Source: Parahaliea maris (GTDB lineage Bacteria; Pseudomonadota; Gammaproteobacteria; Pseudomonadales; Halieaceae). From it: a stretch of 64,000 nucleotides of DNA. Position numbers and translations under genes: made by a program. The notes under the pieces were generated by a model. The model saw only the letters and a program-made list of their open reading frames with translations. It did not search any database and had not been told where the DNA came from. How positions within the stretch are numbered: the first letter of the stretch is position 1; each line of letters begins with the position of its first letter. The stretch lies in assembly GCF_008064665.1 (NCBI RefSeq), contig NZ_VRZA01000008.1, positions 124,001 through 188,000 of the forward strand, read 5' to 3'. Of the stretch, positions 1 through 8,865 are shown piece after piece.

Positions 1-264
1 GCGGACCAGTTTGGCGGCTCCCGCCACCAGACCTGGCCGGGTGACGGGGAGCGCGACATACTGTGGTCCATGATCCACTGGGTGGAACAGGGTGTCGCCC
101 CCGATCATCTGGTCGCCAGCAAACTGGACGGCGAGGACACACGCTTTACCCGCAAAATCTGCCCCTTCCCGCAGAGCGCGGTCTACGACGGCAAGGCTGA
201 CGAGAACGCGCACCAGAGTTTTCACTGCGAAGATGACCCGGTGCTGGAAGTCATGCTCCAATGA
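1..264 (+). CDS. Tannase/feruloyl esterase family protein, C-terminal end (partial)
   Basis: Only the last 87 codons are in the window; the reading frame is open from base 1. The end has the layout of the C-terminus of the tannase/feruloyl esterase family: a DILWSMIHWVEQGVAPDHLVAS stretch of the type WVE-x-G-x-AP-x-x-L-x-A, then a TRKICPFPQSAVYDG stretch corresponding to the family's TRPLCPYP motif, and a final Cys (SFHC). The two cysteines are typically disulphide bonded in this exported family. Family members cleave ester bonds of galloyl or hydroxycinnamoyl esters or terephthalate half-esters. The stop codon overlaps the ATG of the next gene, so the two are translationally coupled. The catalytic Ser-Asp-His part lies outside the window, so substrate cannot be judged. 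Confidence 0.75.
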   Translation, partial: ADQFGGSRHQTWPGDGERDILWSMIHWVEQGVAPDHLVASKLDGEDTRFTRKICPFPQSAVYDGKADENAHQSFHCEDDPVLEVMLQ

Positions 265-1625
265 TGACGCTCTCAGCACAGGTAGCAGAACACATCACCA
301 CCTGTCCGGTCGACTCGCTCTCAGCCACCGCACGGGACGCCACCCGGCGCGCCCTACTGGATGCCGTGGGTGTCATGATCGCCGCCAGCCGGCTAAGCCA
401 GGACGTCCAACCCTTCCTGGCTGAGGCCAGCGCCAGCGACGGCCCCTGCCTGGTCCTGGGCGGTGCTCACCGCAGTTCCGCGCTGGCTGCCGCGGGGGCC
501 AACGGCGCACTGGCTCACGCGTTGGACTTCGAAGATACCTTTGACGCCGCAGCGCTGCACCCGAATGCGGCAATGATTCCCGCGGCCATGGCGGTCGCCG
601 AACAGCGAGGCGGAGTCGATGGCGCAACCTTCGTGACCGCGCTGGCCCTGGGCTGCGACCTGGTCTGTCGCCTGGGGCTCGCGCTAAGGGAGCCGGTGAG
701 CGAGCGGGGCTGGTACCCTCCCCTCCTGCTAGGCGCCTATGGCGCCACTGCAGCCTGCGCCAGGATTGCCGGGCTGTCTGCAGAGCAAACCCTCGACGCC
801 CTGTCACTCACCCTGTGCATCGGCAGTGCCCCCGGCGCCATCGGCTCCGACCCACGCACCACGTTACGGGCGACACGGGAGGCCTTTGCTGCCGAGGCCG
901 CGGTGCGGGCGGTCGCTCTGGCCGCCCGGGGTGTACGCGGCTTTGAACAACCGCTGGAGGGAACCGACGGCTTCTATGCACTCTACGCCGGCGGCAACTT
1001 CGACAGCGACGCGATACTCTCAAGCCTGGGCCAGTTTTTTTACGGCGAGCAATTGAGTTTCAAGCGTTGGCCGACCTGCCGCGGCACCCACACCTTTATC
1101 GAGATGGCCCTGGCCTTACGCGAGGAGAACCCCGATGCCATCGGCAACATTCAGGAAATCTCTGTCGATATCGGTGCCATTCAGCGCCAGCTGATCGAAC
1201 CACGTGAACGCAAGTCGGCACCGCTCAGCGCCATCGACGCCAGATTCAGCATTCCCTTTACCGTGGCCCTCGCCCTGCTGAAGGGTGAGGTAACCCTGCA
1301 CAATGTCGCCGGCTGCCTCGAGGACCCCGACGTCCTGGCGCTGTCGGCTAAAGTCACCCCCCGCCCAAGGCCGGACTGGGGGCGGGACCACGCAACAGCC
1401 GGGGCGATGCAAGTGACGCTCGCTGACGGTAACGTGTGGCGCGGCGAGCGTTTGATCGCTCTGGGCCACCCCGATCACCCCCTCGACACGGACGAGCTGG
1501 TAGCGAAGTTTTGCGCGGCATTTTCCCTGGCCGGGAATCCGCAGCAGGCGGCGACTGCCGCACAACAACTGCTCTCGATCGATACGCGGGCACGCTCAGA
1601 CTTCGGCTTTCTCGCCATCGACTGA
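261..1625 (+). CDS. MmgE/PrpD family protein
   Basis: 454 aa, the usual length for the MmgE/PrpD (2-methylcitrate dehydratase/cis-aconitate decarboxylase/iminodisuccinate epimerase) family. Visible landmarks are LLDAVGVMIAAS near residue 30 and HALDFEDT followed by HPNAA near residues 85-104, the signature region around the active site. No signal peptide is present, so it is cytoplasmic. ATG at 261 overlaps the upstream tannase stop (ATGA), which ties the two into an operon. It ends three bases from the stop of the convergent CocE-like gene. A second family member lies just beyond on the other strand. Actual substrate is unknown; members of this fold act as dehydratases, decarboxylases or epimerases on small carboxylic acids. 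Confidence 0.85.
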   Translation: MMTLSAQVAEHITTCPVDSLSATARDATRRALLDAVGVMIAASRLSQDVQPFLAEASASDGPCLVLGGAHRSSALAAAGANGALAHALDFEDTFDAAALHPNAAMIPAAMAVAEQRGGVDGATFVTALALGCDLVCRLGLALREPVSERGWYPPLLLGAYGATAACARIAGLSAEQTLDALSLTLCIGSAPGAIGSDPRTTLRATREAFAAEAAVRAVALAARGVRGFEQPLEGTDGFYALYAGGNFDSDAILSSLGQFFYGEQLSFKRWPTCRGTHTFIEMALALREENPDAIGNIQEISVDIGAIQRQLIEPRERKSAPLSAIDARFSIPFTVALALLKGEVTLHNVAGCLEDPDVLALSAKVTPRPRPDWGRDHATAGAMQVTLADGNVWRGERLIALGHPDHPLDTDELVAKFCAAFSLAGNPQQAATAAQQLLSIDTRARSDFGFLAID

Positions 1626-1628
1626 AGG

Positions 1629-3683
1629 TCACTGCTGGCTGGAGTTTGGCGCCGGGATAACAGGCAACACCAGTTTCGAACCTTCCCCCAGCTGCACCCG
1701 ATACTCCGGGGCCTGATCGGCTGACAAGCCCCCCAGCGCAGGGTGCCGGGCAAAACTCGGGTGATCCGCAGCTGTCACCGAGAGCCTGATGCGGTGGCCC
1801 GCCTTGAACACCCAGGCGGTGGGCATCAGGTCCAGCACGATATTTACTACTCGCCCGTCGGCAAAGGGTGCTGGTTGGTAATCGTCCGCACCATAGCCAT
1901 GCCATGGCAGCGCCGGCCTGACCGCAACCCGGGCGCCAGGGCCCAGCATCGCCTGGACCGGTTTGAGACCGGCGTAGTTGGCCCGCAATTGCCCCTCTGT
2001 CACCAGCAACACCCTGCCATCCGGCGCCACATCCTCCAGATAGACGTAGACGTCGCCCTCGGGATGGGAGGAGGACAGCTGCAGGTGTACGACAGGGTGT
2101 CCCGTCACTTCGGTCGCAGCGGCCAGCACCGGACCAGTGTAGCTCAGACGCTGGCCGTTGGCCGCGGCAGCCTGCATCACCGAGTGCGAGGAGGCGAGCC
2201 GGTAGTTCCAGCGGTTGGCACCGTCCGTGCGCGAATCAGCGTTGAAATCAACCCGGTAGCGGGACACACCCTGGCCGGGGCTGACTCCCAGGGAGCCATC
2301 AGCCTGGAAGTAAAACGCCGTCAACGCCTGCCGGGCGAGGGGCCACTCGTGCTCGTAACGCCACCCCTGCCCCATGACATAGAGCAAGACGGGGGGATTA
2401 TCAGCAAAGCCGTTGTCGATGCCGCGCAGGTAGTGGTCAAAGAATCGCAGCTTCTCCCTGTTCAGCCCCTGCTCGGAGGACCAGCTGTCATTGAAAAAGG
2501 AAAAGTAGGGGCCGCTGCGATAGTCCGCCAGCGTTTTATTGAGCAGGCCTCCGTGGGCGGTAGGCGCCATCAACAGGTGGCTGGGGGTGTGCCCCGCCAG
2601 CGTGGCATGCCACATGACCGTATCCCTGGCGTGGTAATCAAACCATCCTCCGCGGTGGTAAACCGCAATTCCGCTGCTGGCGATACGGGCGACGCGATCG
2701 GCGGGGTCGATATCGACGTAGCTGTAGGGCGTATCGTCAATCGCGGAATCGCGGTAAGGCGCTGCTGCCAGTTTCTCCACGGTCAGGTTGGCGTTGGCAA
2801 GGTGCTCCCGGGTGGCGAGATAGTAGAGGTCACTGCGCTCCTGTCCATCCGCGTACAGCGGTGGCCCGTCATCGAGAAAGGCGCCATCACCGTCCTGGTC
2901 GAGCGGAATTTCATCGACCAGTTCGCCGTCGCCATCCTCGTCAATAACCGGGACCGAGGGCAGGCGTCGACGTTTTTCAGTCGGCGCGTAATGATTCTGG
3001 TCGTCCCGGGCAATGGAGGCGGAAGCCGACGCCGACAGGGCCTCTACCAGAATCCCACCCGGATAAAACATCGAGGTGTAGTCATCGAAGCCAGCGATTT
3101 CAGGAAAAATGGCCTTCAGCGCTGTAGGGCGTTCCGCCGCCGTCGCATACTGGGAAAACCCCTGGTAGGAGCGCCCCACCATGCCCACGGCACCGCTGGA
3201 CCAGGGCTGCCCTGCAATCCAGTCGATCAGCGCCTTGCCGTCGCGGCCAACCTGTGGTCCCCGGTCCAGTTCCCGCTGGCCGAAAGACGCACCGGAGCCT
3301 CGCATTTCCGCGGCGACCAGGGCGTAGCCATGTGAGGTATAGAAGGCGATTTCCGCGGTTGAAAAAGCGGAAACTATCTCTCCGGTATCCAGATCGATGC
3401 TCTCGCGGTGGCCGGGCATATACCAGAGGATTGCCGGAAACCGGCCCCTGTCCGGCCCCTGTGCCGGCGTATACACGGTGGCTGCCAGCCGGGTGCCGTC
3501 TTCCATGGGCACGTAAAACGCCTGACGTTGATAGCTGGTGTACAGCGGCCGGGGAATCGCGTGTTCCGCCAGGGGGTTGTAGAAACTGTCCTCTGGAGCG
3601 GCTTGCGCCTTGGTCACGGCGGACCCGCCAGCAACCAGCAGAGAACTACACAAGAGTGCTCGCACGGCATGGGCGACACGCAT
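1629..3683 (-). CDS. CocE/NonD family hydrolase, secreted
   Basis: 684 aa from the ATG at 3683, which overlaps the preceding MmgE stop in a TGATG arrangement; a GTG one codon earlier is also possible. A signal peptide (about residues 1-29, hydrophobic then KAQAA) indicates export. The serine hydrolase core has the family nucleophile motif GRSYQG near residue 172, GGWFDYHARDT and a later APTAHGG region, followed by the C-terminal jelly-roll domain of X-Pro dipeptidyl-peptidase/cocaine esterase proteins. Between residues about 248 and 273 sits an Asp-rich insert with two DxDGDG units, which looks like a calcium-binding loop pair. It is probably the last gene of a P450-MmgE-CocE operon. Likely an esterase or acylase; substrate unknown. 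Confidence 0.85.
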   Translation of the reverse strand: MRVAHAVRALLCSSLLVAGGSAVTKAQAAPEDSFYNPLAEHAIPRPLYTSYQRQAFYVPMEDGTRLAATVYTPAQGPDRGRFPAILWYMPGHRESIDLDTGEIVSAFSTAEIAFYTSHGYALVAAEMRGSGASFGQRELDRGPQVGRDGKALIDWIAGQPWSSGAVGMVGRSYQGFSQYATAAERPTALKAIFPEIAGFDDYTSMFYPGGILVEALSASASASIARDDQNHYAPTEKRRRLPSVPVIDEDGDGELVDEIPLDQDGDGAFLDDGPPLYADGQERSDLYYLATREHLANANLTVEKLAAAPYRDSAIDDTPYSYVDIDPADRVARIASSGIAVYHRGGWFDYHARDTVMWHATLAGHTPSHLLMAPTAHGGLLNKTLADYRSGPYFSFFNDSWSSEQGLNREKLRFFDHYLRGIDNGFADNPPVLLYVMGQGWRYEHEWPLARQALTAFYFQADGSLGVSPGQGVSRYRVDFNADSRTDGANRWNYRLASSHSVMQAAAANGQRLSYTGPVLAAATEVTGHPVVHLQLSSSHPEGDVYVYLEDVAPDGRVLLVTEGQLRANYAGLKPVQAMLGPGARVAVRPALPWHGYGADDYQPAPFADGRVVNIVLDLMPTAWVFKAGHRIRLSVTAADHPSFARHPALGGLSADQAPEYRVQLGEGSKLVLPVIPAPNSSQQ

Positions 3684-5227
3684 CACAGGGACTGGCTCAG
3701 GGTGCGCATATCGTCGATGGCATCGAGGCTGAGAACCTGTTCGGCAATGGCTTGCAGTGTGTCCGCGCTGATATCGCGCTGGGCCATCAGCCCGCAGTCA
3801 ACGAACTTCTGCTTCAGTACCTCCTCGCTGAGGGGATTGGCGGGGCTGCCATAGAGCGTATCAATGCCCCAGTGCCGCTGCGATCCATCGCGTAAGGTGA
3901 TCGTCAACAGCGTACCGCCACCCTCGCTCCCCGGGCGGGCCTGGCTGTCATTGCGCTGATACTTCACTTTATCCGCGAGATTCAGCAGGTCCTTGCGGAC
4001 CAATGCCTCTGCGGTGAACGACTTCAGCGTGACTTCCCTGGTCAGCAGTGCCGTGGCGACCACAAAATAGATACTGAACTTGGCGTCGATGGCCGCGCGT
4101 GGGCGGCGCTTGCCAGCGGCGGGCTCGGAAACGATCAGGTCGAGTTCGCGGATGAACACCGTGACCTTTTCGATCTCGGAAATTGCAACGGGATCCCGCT
4201 GCATCCCTTCCAGAATCGCCTGGATATAGATATGGGTGGCACGGCAGGCAGGCCAGGCTTTGTAGCCCACATCTTCGCCCGCGAAACGACTGCCCAGGCC
4301 ATCGACCATCACTCCAGGCAGGTAATGGCCCCTGGAGTACATGTCAAAGAAGCCCCCCTTGCCCTCAAAGGGCGCATCGAAGCCCCTGACCCCCTGCTGC
4401 GCCAGCAGTGCCGACTGCAGGCCCACTTGCGCGCACTGGCCATCGCGAATGGCGCGGATATCGGAGTGGGGATTGAACACGATGGCGGCACTGGCGGAGT
4501 TTGCACACAGCGCCAGTGACAGCGCATCGAGGACCTGCCGGGCATCCAGACCGAGCAGATAACTCGCTGCGACTGTCGCGCCGAACGTGCCGACGATGGC
4601 GGGCGGGTAGTACTGGTCGGGCGGCGCCCCAACGTTGCCCTGTGCCAGAGACAGCCGGCAAGTGATGTCACAGCCAAGGGCAACGGCGGTAATGAATCGC
4701 TTTCCAGTCACCCCCCCACGGGCGCTCGCCAGACTGAAGGCGGCGGCAACCGCCGCGGCATTGGGATGGGTGAACGAGGCCCCGTGGGTATCTTCATAGT
4801 CGAGCGCGTGCGCCAGTGAGCCATTCACCAGCGCCACTGTCAGTGGGTGGGCACGCAGGCCCGTGCCCAGGATCACCGCAGTACCGGCAGCCCCGTCGTC
4901 CTGTGCAAAGCGGATGAAAGGTGCACAGGCAGGCTCGAGCCCGGCGGCGGCCATGGATACGCCGAGTGCATCCAGTATCGAGTAACGGGCCATACGGACC
5001 GCGGCATCCGGCAGTTGCTCAAAGGTACAGAGGGCGATGAATTCCGCCACGCGGCGAGACTCACCCGTTGCGCGGGGCTCTCCCGCAGCCGCCATAGACA
5101 AAGCGCCGGTCGCATCCGGCAGCGCCTTCGCTGTCGGTATCGCCAGCGCCAGACTGGCGCCCGCCAGCAGCACGCCGCGGCGCGTAGCCAGGGGAGAGTC
5201 GATCGGAGGGGGCGTATTATTTTGCAC
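3683..5227 (-). CDS. MmgE/PrpD family protein with twin-arginine signal
   Basis: 514 aa. The MmgE/PrpD domain begins near residue 58 and shows the same landmarks as its neighbour at 261-1625: SILDALGVSMAAAG, then HALDYEDTHGASFTHPNAAA near residues 139-158. Unlike that cytoplasmic paralogue it starts with a TRRGVLLAG motif followed by a hydrophobic stretch and a PTAKA segment, which reads as a Tat export signal. If real, the enzyme works in the periplasm next to the exported CocE-like hydrolase encoded immediately downstream (TGATG overlap). The upstream neighbour is a cytochrome P450, 62 bases away on the same strand. Substrate unknown. Confidence 0.85.
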   Translation of the reverse strand: MQNNTPPPIDSPLATRRGVLLAGASLALAIPTAKALPDATGALSMAAAGEPRATGESRRVAEFIALCTFEQLPDAAVRMARYSILDALGVSMAAAGLEPACAPFIRFAQDDGAAGTAVILGTGLRAHPLTVALVNGSLAHALDYEDTHGASFTHPNAAAVAAAFSLASARGGVTGKRFITAVALGCDITCRLSLAQGNVGAPPDQYYPPAIVGTFGATVAASYLLGLDARQVLDALSLALCANSASAAIVFNPHSDIRAIRDGQCAQVGLQSALLAQQGVRGFDAPFEGKGGFFDMYSRGHYLPGVMVDGLGSRFAGEDVGYKAWPACRATHIYIQAILEGMQRDPVAISEIEKVTVFIRELDLIVSEPAAGKRRPRAAIDAKFSIYFVVATALLTREVTLKSFTAEALVRKDLLNLADKVKYQRNDSQARPGSEGGGTLLTITLRDGSQRHWGIDTLYGSPANPLSEEVLKQKFVDCGLMAQRDISADTLQAIAEQVLSLDAIDDMRTLSQSL

Positions 5228-5289
5228 TTATGTGTCTCCTCAAGGGATATGCAGCCCCGCGGGGCCGGGGAGATTCAGGTCCTGGCGAG

Positions 5290-6456
5290 TCAGGTGAAAA
5301 CCAGGGGCACCCTGAGGGCGCCGATTTCCGGCATGCGGGTGACTTTCACCTCACCGGACAGCTCGAAGGTACGGGTCGACTGCAGCAGGACCTCCAGCGC
5401 AGTGGTCATCTGCAGTCTCGCCATTGCCGCGCCCACGCAGTTGTGGGGGCCTCTGCCGAAGGCCAGTGACGCCTTCATGTTCGGGCGGTCCAGCCTGAAC
5501 TCGTCGGGGTCTGGAAACACCTCGGGATCACGGTTGGCTGCGGCGTAGCAGACGGCGATGGGTTCGCCGGCGGTAATGGTACGGCCTCGAAGCGTCACAT
5601 CCGACACTGACGTCCTCGCGAAGCCCCGGTACGGGGTATACAGACGCAGAAACTCCTCGATGGCCGCAGGCACCAGCCCCGGGTCACTTCGCAACTGCTC
5701 CTGCAGTGCCAGGTCCCGTGCCAGGTGTACCGCCACCGAACCAAAAAAGACAGTGGGTGCAATGATGCCGACAACCAGGACCTGGCGGATGGTACCCACA
5801 ACCAGTTCAGCCGGCAGCGGCTCGCCCTCGAACTGGCTCGCCAGCAGGGCACTGGTGGCATCACTCTCCACCGGTAACAGATGTTGCTGGCGGTCGCTGA
5901 CAATACGCCGCGCCAGCTCATAGAGAATAGCGCTGCTCTCGCGGGTCGCCTCCTCGTCGCTCTCCTGTACCGCAAAGTTGTAGCGGCGGCCCACCTCCGC
6001 CAGCAGGTCGGCATCCTCCTGCGCCAGATTCATCCAGTGGGCAAACACCCTGATCGGCAGCACCGCCGAGTACATCTCACAGATGTCGCCCCCGCCGGCG
6101 GCCAGCATCGGTGCCAACAGCTCCTCGCAGAGCTGTCGTACCAGGGGCCGGAAGGCCTCGATGCGTCGTGCTGTCAGCAGTGGCGCAATGGCTTTGCGAT
6201 AGGGAGTGTGCTCTGGAGGGTCGAGGTGCAGCGGCGGCCGCCTGCCGGTAAATGCGACCTTGGGAATCACATTCTGGACTGAGGTCACGTATTGCGCACT
6301 GTCCGAGGCCACCGCCTCGACGTCGTCATGTCGGGTAATGGACCAGTAGCCACCCCAGGCATCGGTGTGGGCGACGGGGCAGCTTTTCCTCAGCCGGTGG
6401 AACTCTTCGTAGGGGCTCTCGAGGGTCTCGGGCGCCAATGGATCGAAATCTTGCAT
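5290..6456 (-). CDS. Cytochrome P450
   Basis: 388 aa, standard size for a soluble bacterial class I P450. Heme-binding loop FGRGPHNCVGAA near residue 340 supplies the Cys thiolate, and the K-helix ExxR is EFLR in AIEEFLRLYTPYRG. The I-helix is odd: at the place of the usual AGxDTT it reads VGIIAPT, so both the acidic residue and the threonine used for oxygen activation seem to be missing. No ferredoxin or reductase gene is adjacent. It is the first gene of a probable P450-MmgE-CocE operon and is divergent from a LacI-type regulator, with a LacI-type operator in the shared intergenic region. Likely hydroxylates or dealkylates a small hydrophobic or aromatic compound. Confidence 0.9.
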   Translation of the reverse strand: MQDFDPLAPETLESPYEEFHRLRKSCPVAHTDAWGGYWSITRHDDVEAVASDSAQYVTSVQNVIPKVAFTGRRPPLHLDPPEHTPYRKAIAPLLTARRIEAFRPLVRQLCEELLAPMLAAGGGDICEMYSAVLPIRVFAHWMNLAQEDADLLAEVGRRYNFAVQESDEEATRESSAILYELARRIVSDRQQHLLPVESDATSALLASQFEGEPLPAELVVGTIRQVLVVGIIAPTVFFGSVAVHLARDLALQEQLRSDPGLVPAAIEEFLRLYTPYRGFARTSVSDVTLRGRTITAGEPIAVCYAAANRDPEVFPDPDEFRLDRPNMKASLAFGRGPHNCVGAAMARLQMTTALEVLLQSTRTFELSGEVKVTRMPEIGALRVPLVFT

Positions 6457-6472
6457 ACAACCAACCGCAAAA

Positions 6473-6486
6473 TGAAAGCGCTTACA
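6473..6486. promoter_or_regulatory. LacI-family operator
   Basis: TGAAAGCGCTTACA is a near-palindrome centred on CG with a perfect AAGCGCTT core. It fits the general LacI/CcpA-type operator pattern TGWAANCGNTNWCA. It lies 17 bases before the P450 start and 54 bases before the lacI-type gene, between the two divergent genes, so it is well placed to control both. Binding by the adjacent regulator is inference. Confidence 0.65.
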
Positions 6487-6539
6487 TTACTCGAAATGCT
6501 GCTACACTGTAAACCCTCTCAACAAGATCCAGACGAATT

Positions 6540-7535
6540 ATGGCCTCGACGACCCTACCCACGCTCAGCGATGTCGCCAAGGCGGCCAGCGTCTCCTCGG
6601 CGACGGTCTCCCGTTATTTCAGTAACCCCGATTCAGTGGCAACGAAGACCGCCGAGCGCATCCGGCAGGCGGTGCTGGAGACCGGTTATACCCCCAACCG
6701 GCTTGCGGGTAGCCTCGCTTCCAACAAAAGCCAGCTGGTGTCTATCCTTATCCCCCAGCTTGCGCCATCGCTATTCATCGAAACGATTGAGGCGCTGGTA
6801 AGCAAACTGTCTTCGGCAGGCTGTATCGTCACCGTTGGCGTGACCGAGTTCGACGCCGCCCATAATGAAGCCCTGATCATGGCCGCACTGGCGTACCGGG
6901 CCAAAGCGATCATCGTAACTGGCGAAGTCAGTGACGAAGTGAGGAAGTTCATCCGCCAGAGCAGTACTACCGCCATTGAGATCTGGGACTTGCCCGAGGA
7001 CCCCATTGACATTGCGGTGGGCTTTTCCCACTGGGAGATAGGACGGAGCCTTGCGCAATTCGTGCGTTCCCGCGGCTATACCCGGCCACACTTCGTGACC
7101 AACCCCGGCCCCCGGGGTATCAAACGCCGCAACGGCTTTCTCGAGGAGTGGCAGACCGGAACCGGCTGCGACGTCACCGAAAGCCTGATGCAATTGCCGT
7201 TTCAACCCGGAGCGGCCCGGCGCATCTTTGCCGAAATACAGCGACTGGAGGAGCGCCCGGATGTGGTGCTTTGTGGCCCTGACTGGATGGCCCAGGGACT
7301 GATTGTGGAGGCGATGCACTTCGGACTGCGAGTTCCCGAGGACATAGCCGTCATCGGTTTCGGTAACAGTGCGGTCGCCAGCGAAATGCGGCCGACCATT
7401 ACCAGCGTGGACATTGACGATCAGCGCATCGCGGAAACGATCGCAGAGATTCTGCTGAACCGTGACCGGGGCGAGGAGATCAGGGAAAAGGTCGTCAACA
7501 CCGGCTTTAAAATCATCGCCAGGGAGAGCGCATAA
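6540..7535 (+). CDS. LacI family transcriptional regulator
   Basis: 331 aa. The N-terminal LacI helix-turn-helix (LSDVAKAASVSSATVSRYF, about residues 9-27) and hinge helix (PNRLAGSLAS) are followed by a periplasmic-binding-protein-like effector domain that ends with the dimer region VIGFGNSAVASEMRPTITSVDID. The style resembles GntR/GntH-type gluconate and sugar-acid repressors. It is divergent from the P450-MmgE-CocE operon and shares a LacI-type operator with it, so that operon is the most likely target, with autoregulation. Effector unknown. Confidence 0.9.
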   Translation: MASTTLPTLSDVAKAASVSSATVSRYFSNPDSVATKTAERIRQAVLETGYTPNRLAGSLASNKSQLVSILIPQLAPSLFIETIEALVSKLSSAGCIVTVGVTEFDAAHNEALIMAALAYRAKAIIVTGEVSDEVRKFIRQSSTTAIEIWDLPEDPIDIAVGFSHWEIGRSLAQFVRSRGYTRPHFVTNPGPRGIKRRNGFLEEWQTGTGCDVTESLMQLPFQPGAARRIFAEIQRLEERPDVVLCGPDWMAQGLIVEAMHFGLRVPEDIAVIGFGNSAVASEMRPTITSVDIDDQRIAETIAEILLNRDRGEEIREKVVNTGFKIIARESA

Positions 7536-7580
7536 CAGCCTTTGACCAGGTCACGGTTTACCGTCAGACCCGCGCCGGGC

Positions 7581-8597
7581 CTAGCCAGCGGAATTGCGGC
7601 GATAATCACTGGGGCTCTGGCCAGTCCAGCCCTTGAAGGCCCGGGCGAATACGGCGGAATCCGAGAAACCCAGTTTTTCAGCGACCTGCCCGACAGACAG
7701 CGTATTGTGGGACAACAGCCGGACCGCCTTGTTTCGTCGCACCCGATCCTTGATCTGCTGGTAAGACGTACCCTCCTCTTTCAACTTGCGAATGAGTGTA
7801 CGCTTGGTCATATGCATGATGTCAGCCGTGGTCTCAATCGAAGGAAGCCCTTCGTTAAAGCGCTTGCCCAGCAATAGCTGGATATCGGAGGAGAGGCTGA
7901 AATCGGTACGCGGCTGTTCGAAAAACTCGCGCGGAGAGCGTCGCATGAACAACTTTAACGCCGCCGCATCCTGCCTTGTCTCGCAGTCAAGGAAGCGACC
8001 GGGAAAGGTAAAGCCCAGCCAGGAGGCGTCGAATGTGTGATTGCCGGGAAACAGGTAGCTGTACTCGCGCACCTGCTTCGGAGGTGGGTAATTGAATGCT
8101 ACCTCACTCAGTGTAATGTTCTCGGCGATCAGCCAGGACGCGAACCGGTGATAGGCCATTATCAACATTTCACTCAGCAGGTGGTCAGGGTCGAATGAGG
8201 GGTCTTGCATGACAATACTGAGCCGGGTGTTCTCACTGCCCACCTCGAGCTCCACCCGGTAGGCATCCGTCGCCATGCCCATGAACCACGCCGCCATGCC
8301 AAGCGCTTTGCCGAGATTCGGTTCGTGGATGGCGATCTTGCCCATCAGGTAGAAGCTGCCCGGCGGAATCACCGACGGCGACAGGGACATGGATTCGTCC
8401 TGCAACTCCCGCCACAGTTGCTGGATTACACTGGCCAGGGAATCGGAATCGACCCTTTTCGAGGGCTTGTCGATCCAGCCGGCATCGATGCCGGCGTTAG
8501 CGAAAATGCTGTCGGCATCCAGACCACAGCGATTCACCAGTTGGTAGAACTGGCTGATGTAGTAATTGGACGCGGTGGACACTTCGGTTTTAGTCAT
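7581..8597 (-). CDS. AraC family transcriptional regulator
   Basis: 338 aa. The N-terminal two thirds look like the arabinose-binding-type sensor domain of OruR/ArgR/VirS-like AraC proteins (FYQLVNRCGLDADSIFANAGI near the start). The C-terminal AraC domain occupies roughly residues 240-335 and has both helix-turn-helix units: TADIMHMTKRTLIRKLKEEG and VGQVAEKLGFSDSAVFARAF, followed by the conserved GQSPSDYRR. It is divergent from uxuA (268-bp gap) and convergent with the LacI-type gene. Control of uxuAB is the simplest guess, but related AraC proteins often control fatty-acid or amino-acid catabolism, so the target is uncertain. Confidence 0.88.
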   Translation of the reverse strand: MTKTEVSTASNYYISQFYQLVNRCGLDADSIFANAGIDAGWIDKPSKRVDSDSLASVIQQLWRELQDESMSLSPSVIPPGSFYLMGKIAIHEPNLGKALGMAAWFMGMATDAYRVELEVGSENTRLSIVMQDPSFDPDHLLSEMLIMAYHRFASWLIAENITLSEVAFNYPPPKQVREYSYLFPGNHTFDASWLGFTFPGRFLDCETRQDAAALKLFMRRSPREFFEQPRTDFSLSSDIQLLLGKRFNEGLPSIETTADIMHMTKRTLIRKLKEEGTSYQQIKDRVRRNKAVRLLSHNTLSVGQVAEKLGFSDSAVFARAFKGWTGQSPSDYRRNSAG

Positions 8598-8865
8598 CCG
8601 GGGTTTCCAGAACGAGACGTTGGCGAATCATTGCTTGCGAACACACCCAGGCTCCGCAAGAGGGCAATGTTATCGGGCGCTCTGCAGTCAAAATTATGTA
8701 TCGCCACTCTATGACGAGGGCACTGGATATTCAACATGGTTGGCCCCAGGGCTACCTTCCCCTGGTCTTCGGTTGGCATCTCGTTTGCCAAGTTCTCTCG
8801 CATCACGACAAACGGTTACAATTCATGGGTAAGGTAGACAGCAAGACAATGGCCAGGAGAGTCAC
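8598..8865. promoter_or_regulatory. Divergent araC/uxuA intergenic region
   Basis: 268 bp between divergent genes must carry both promoters. AGGAGAG at 8855-8861 is a strong ribosome binding site for uxuA. ACAAACGGTTACA near 8808-8820 resembles half of a LacI-type operator (right arm GTTACA fits, left arm does not). I see no other clear site. Confidence 0.4.

Noticed and set aside
1743-3335. 530-codon open frame on the plus strand opposite the CocE-like gene
   Set aside because: Antisense shadow in GC-rich DNA; composition is Arg/Gly/Val-rich without domains, while the minus-strand frame has a signal peptide and GRSYQG motif.
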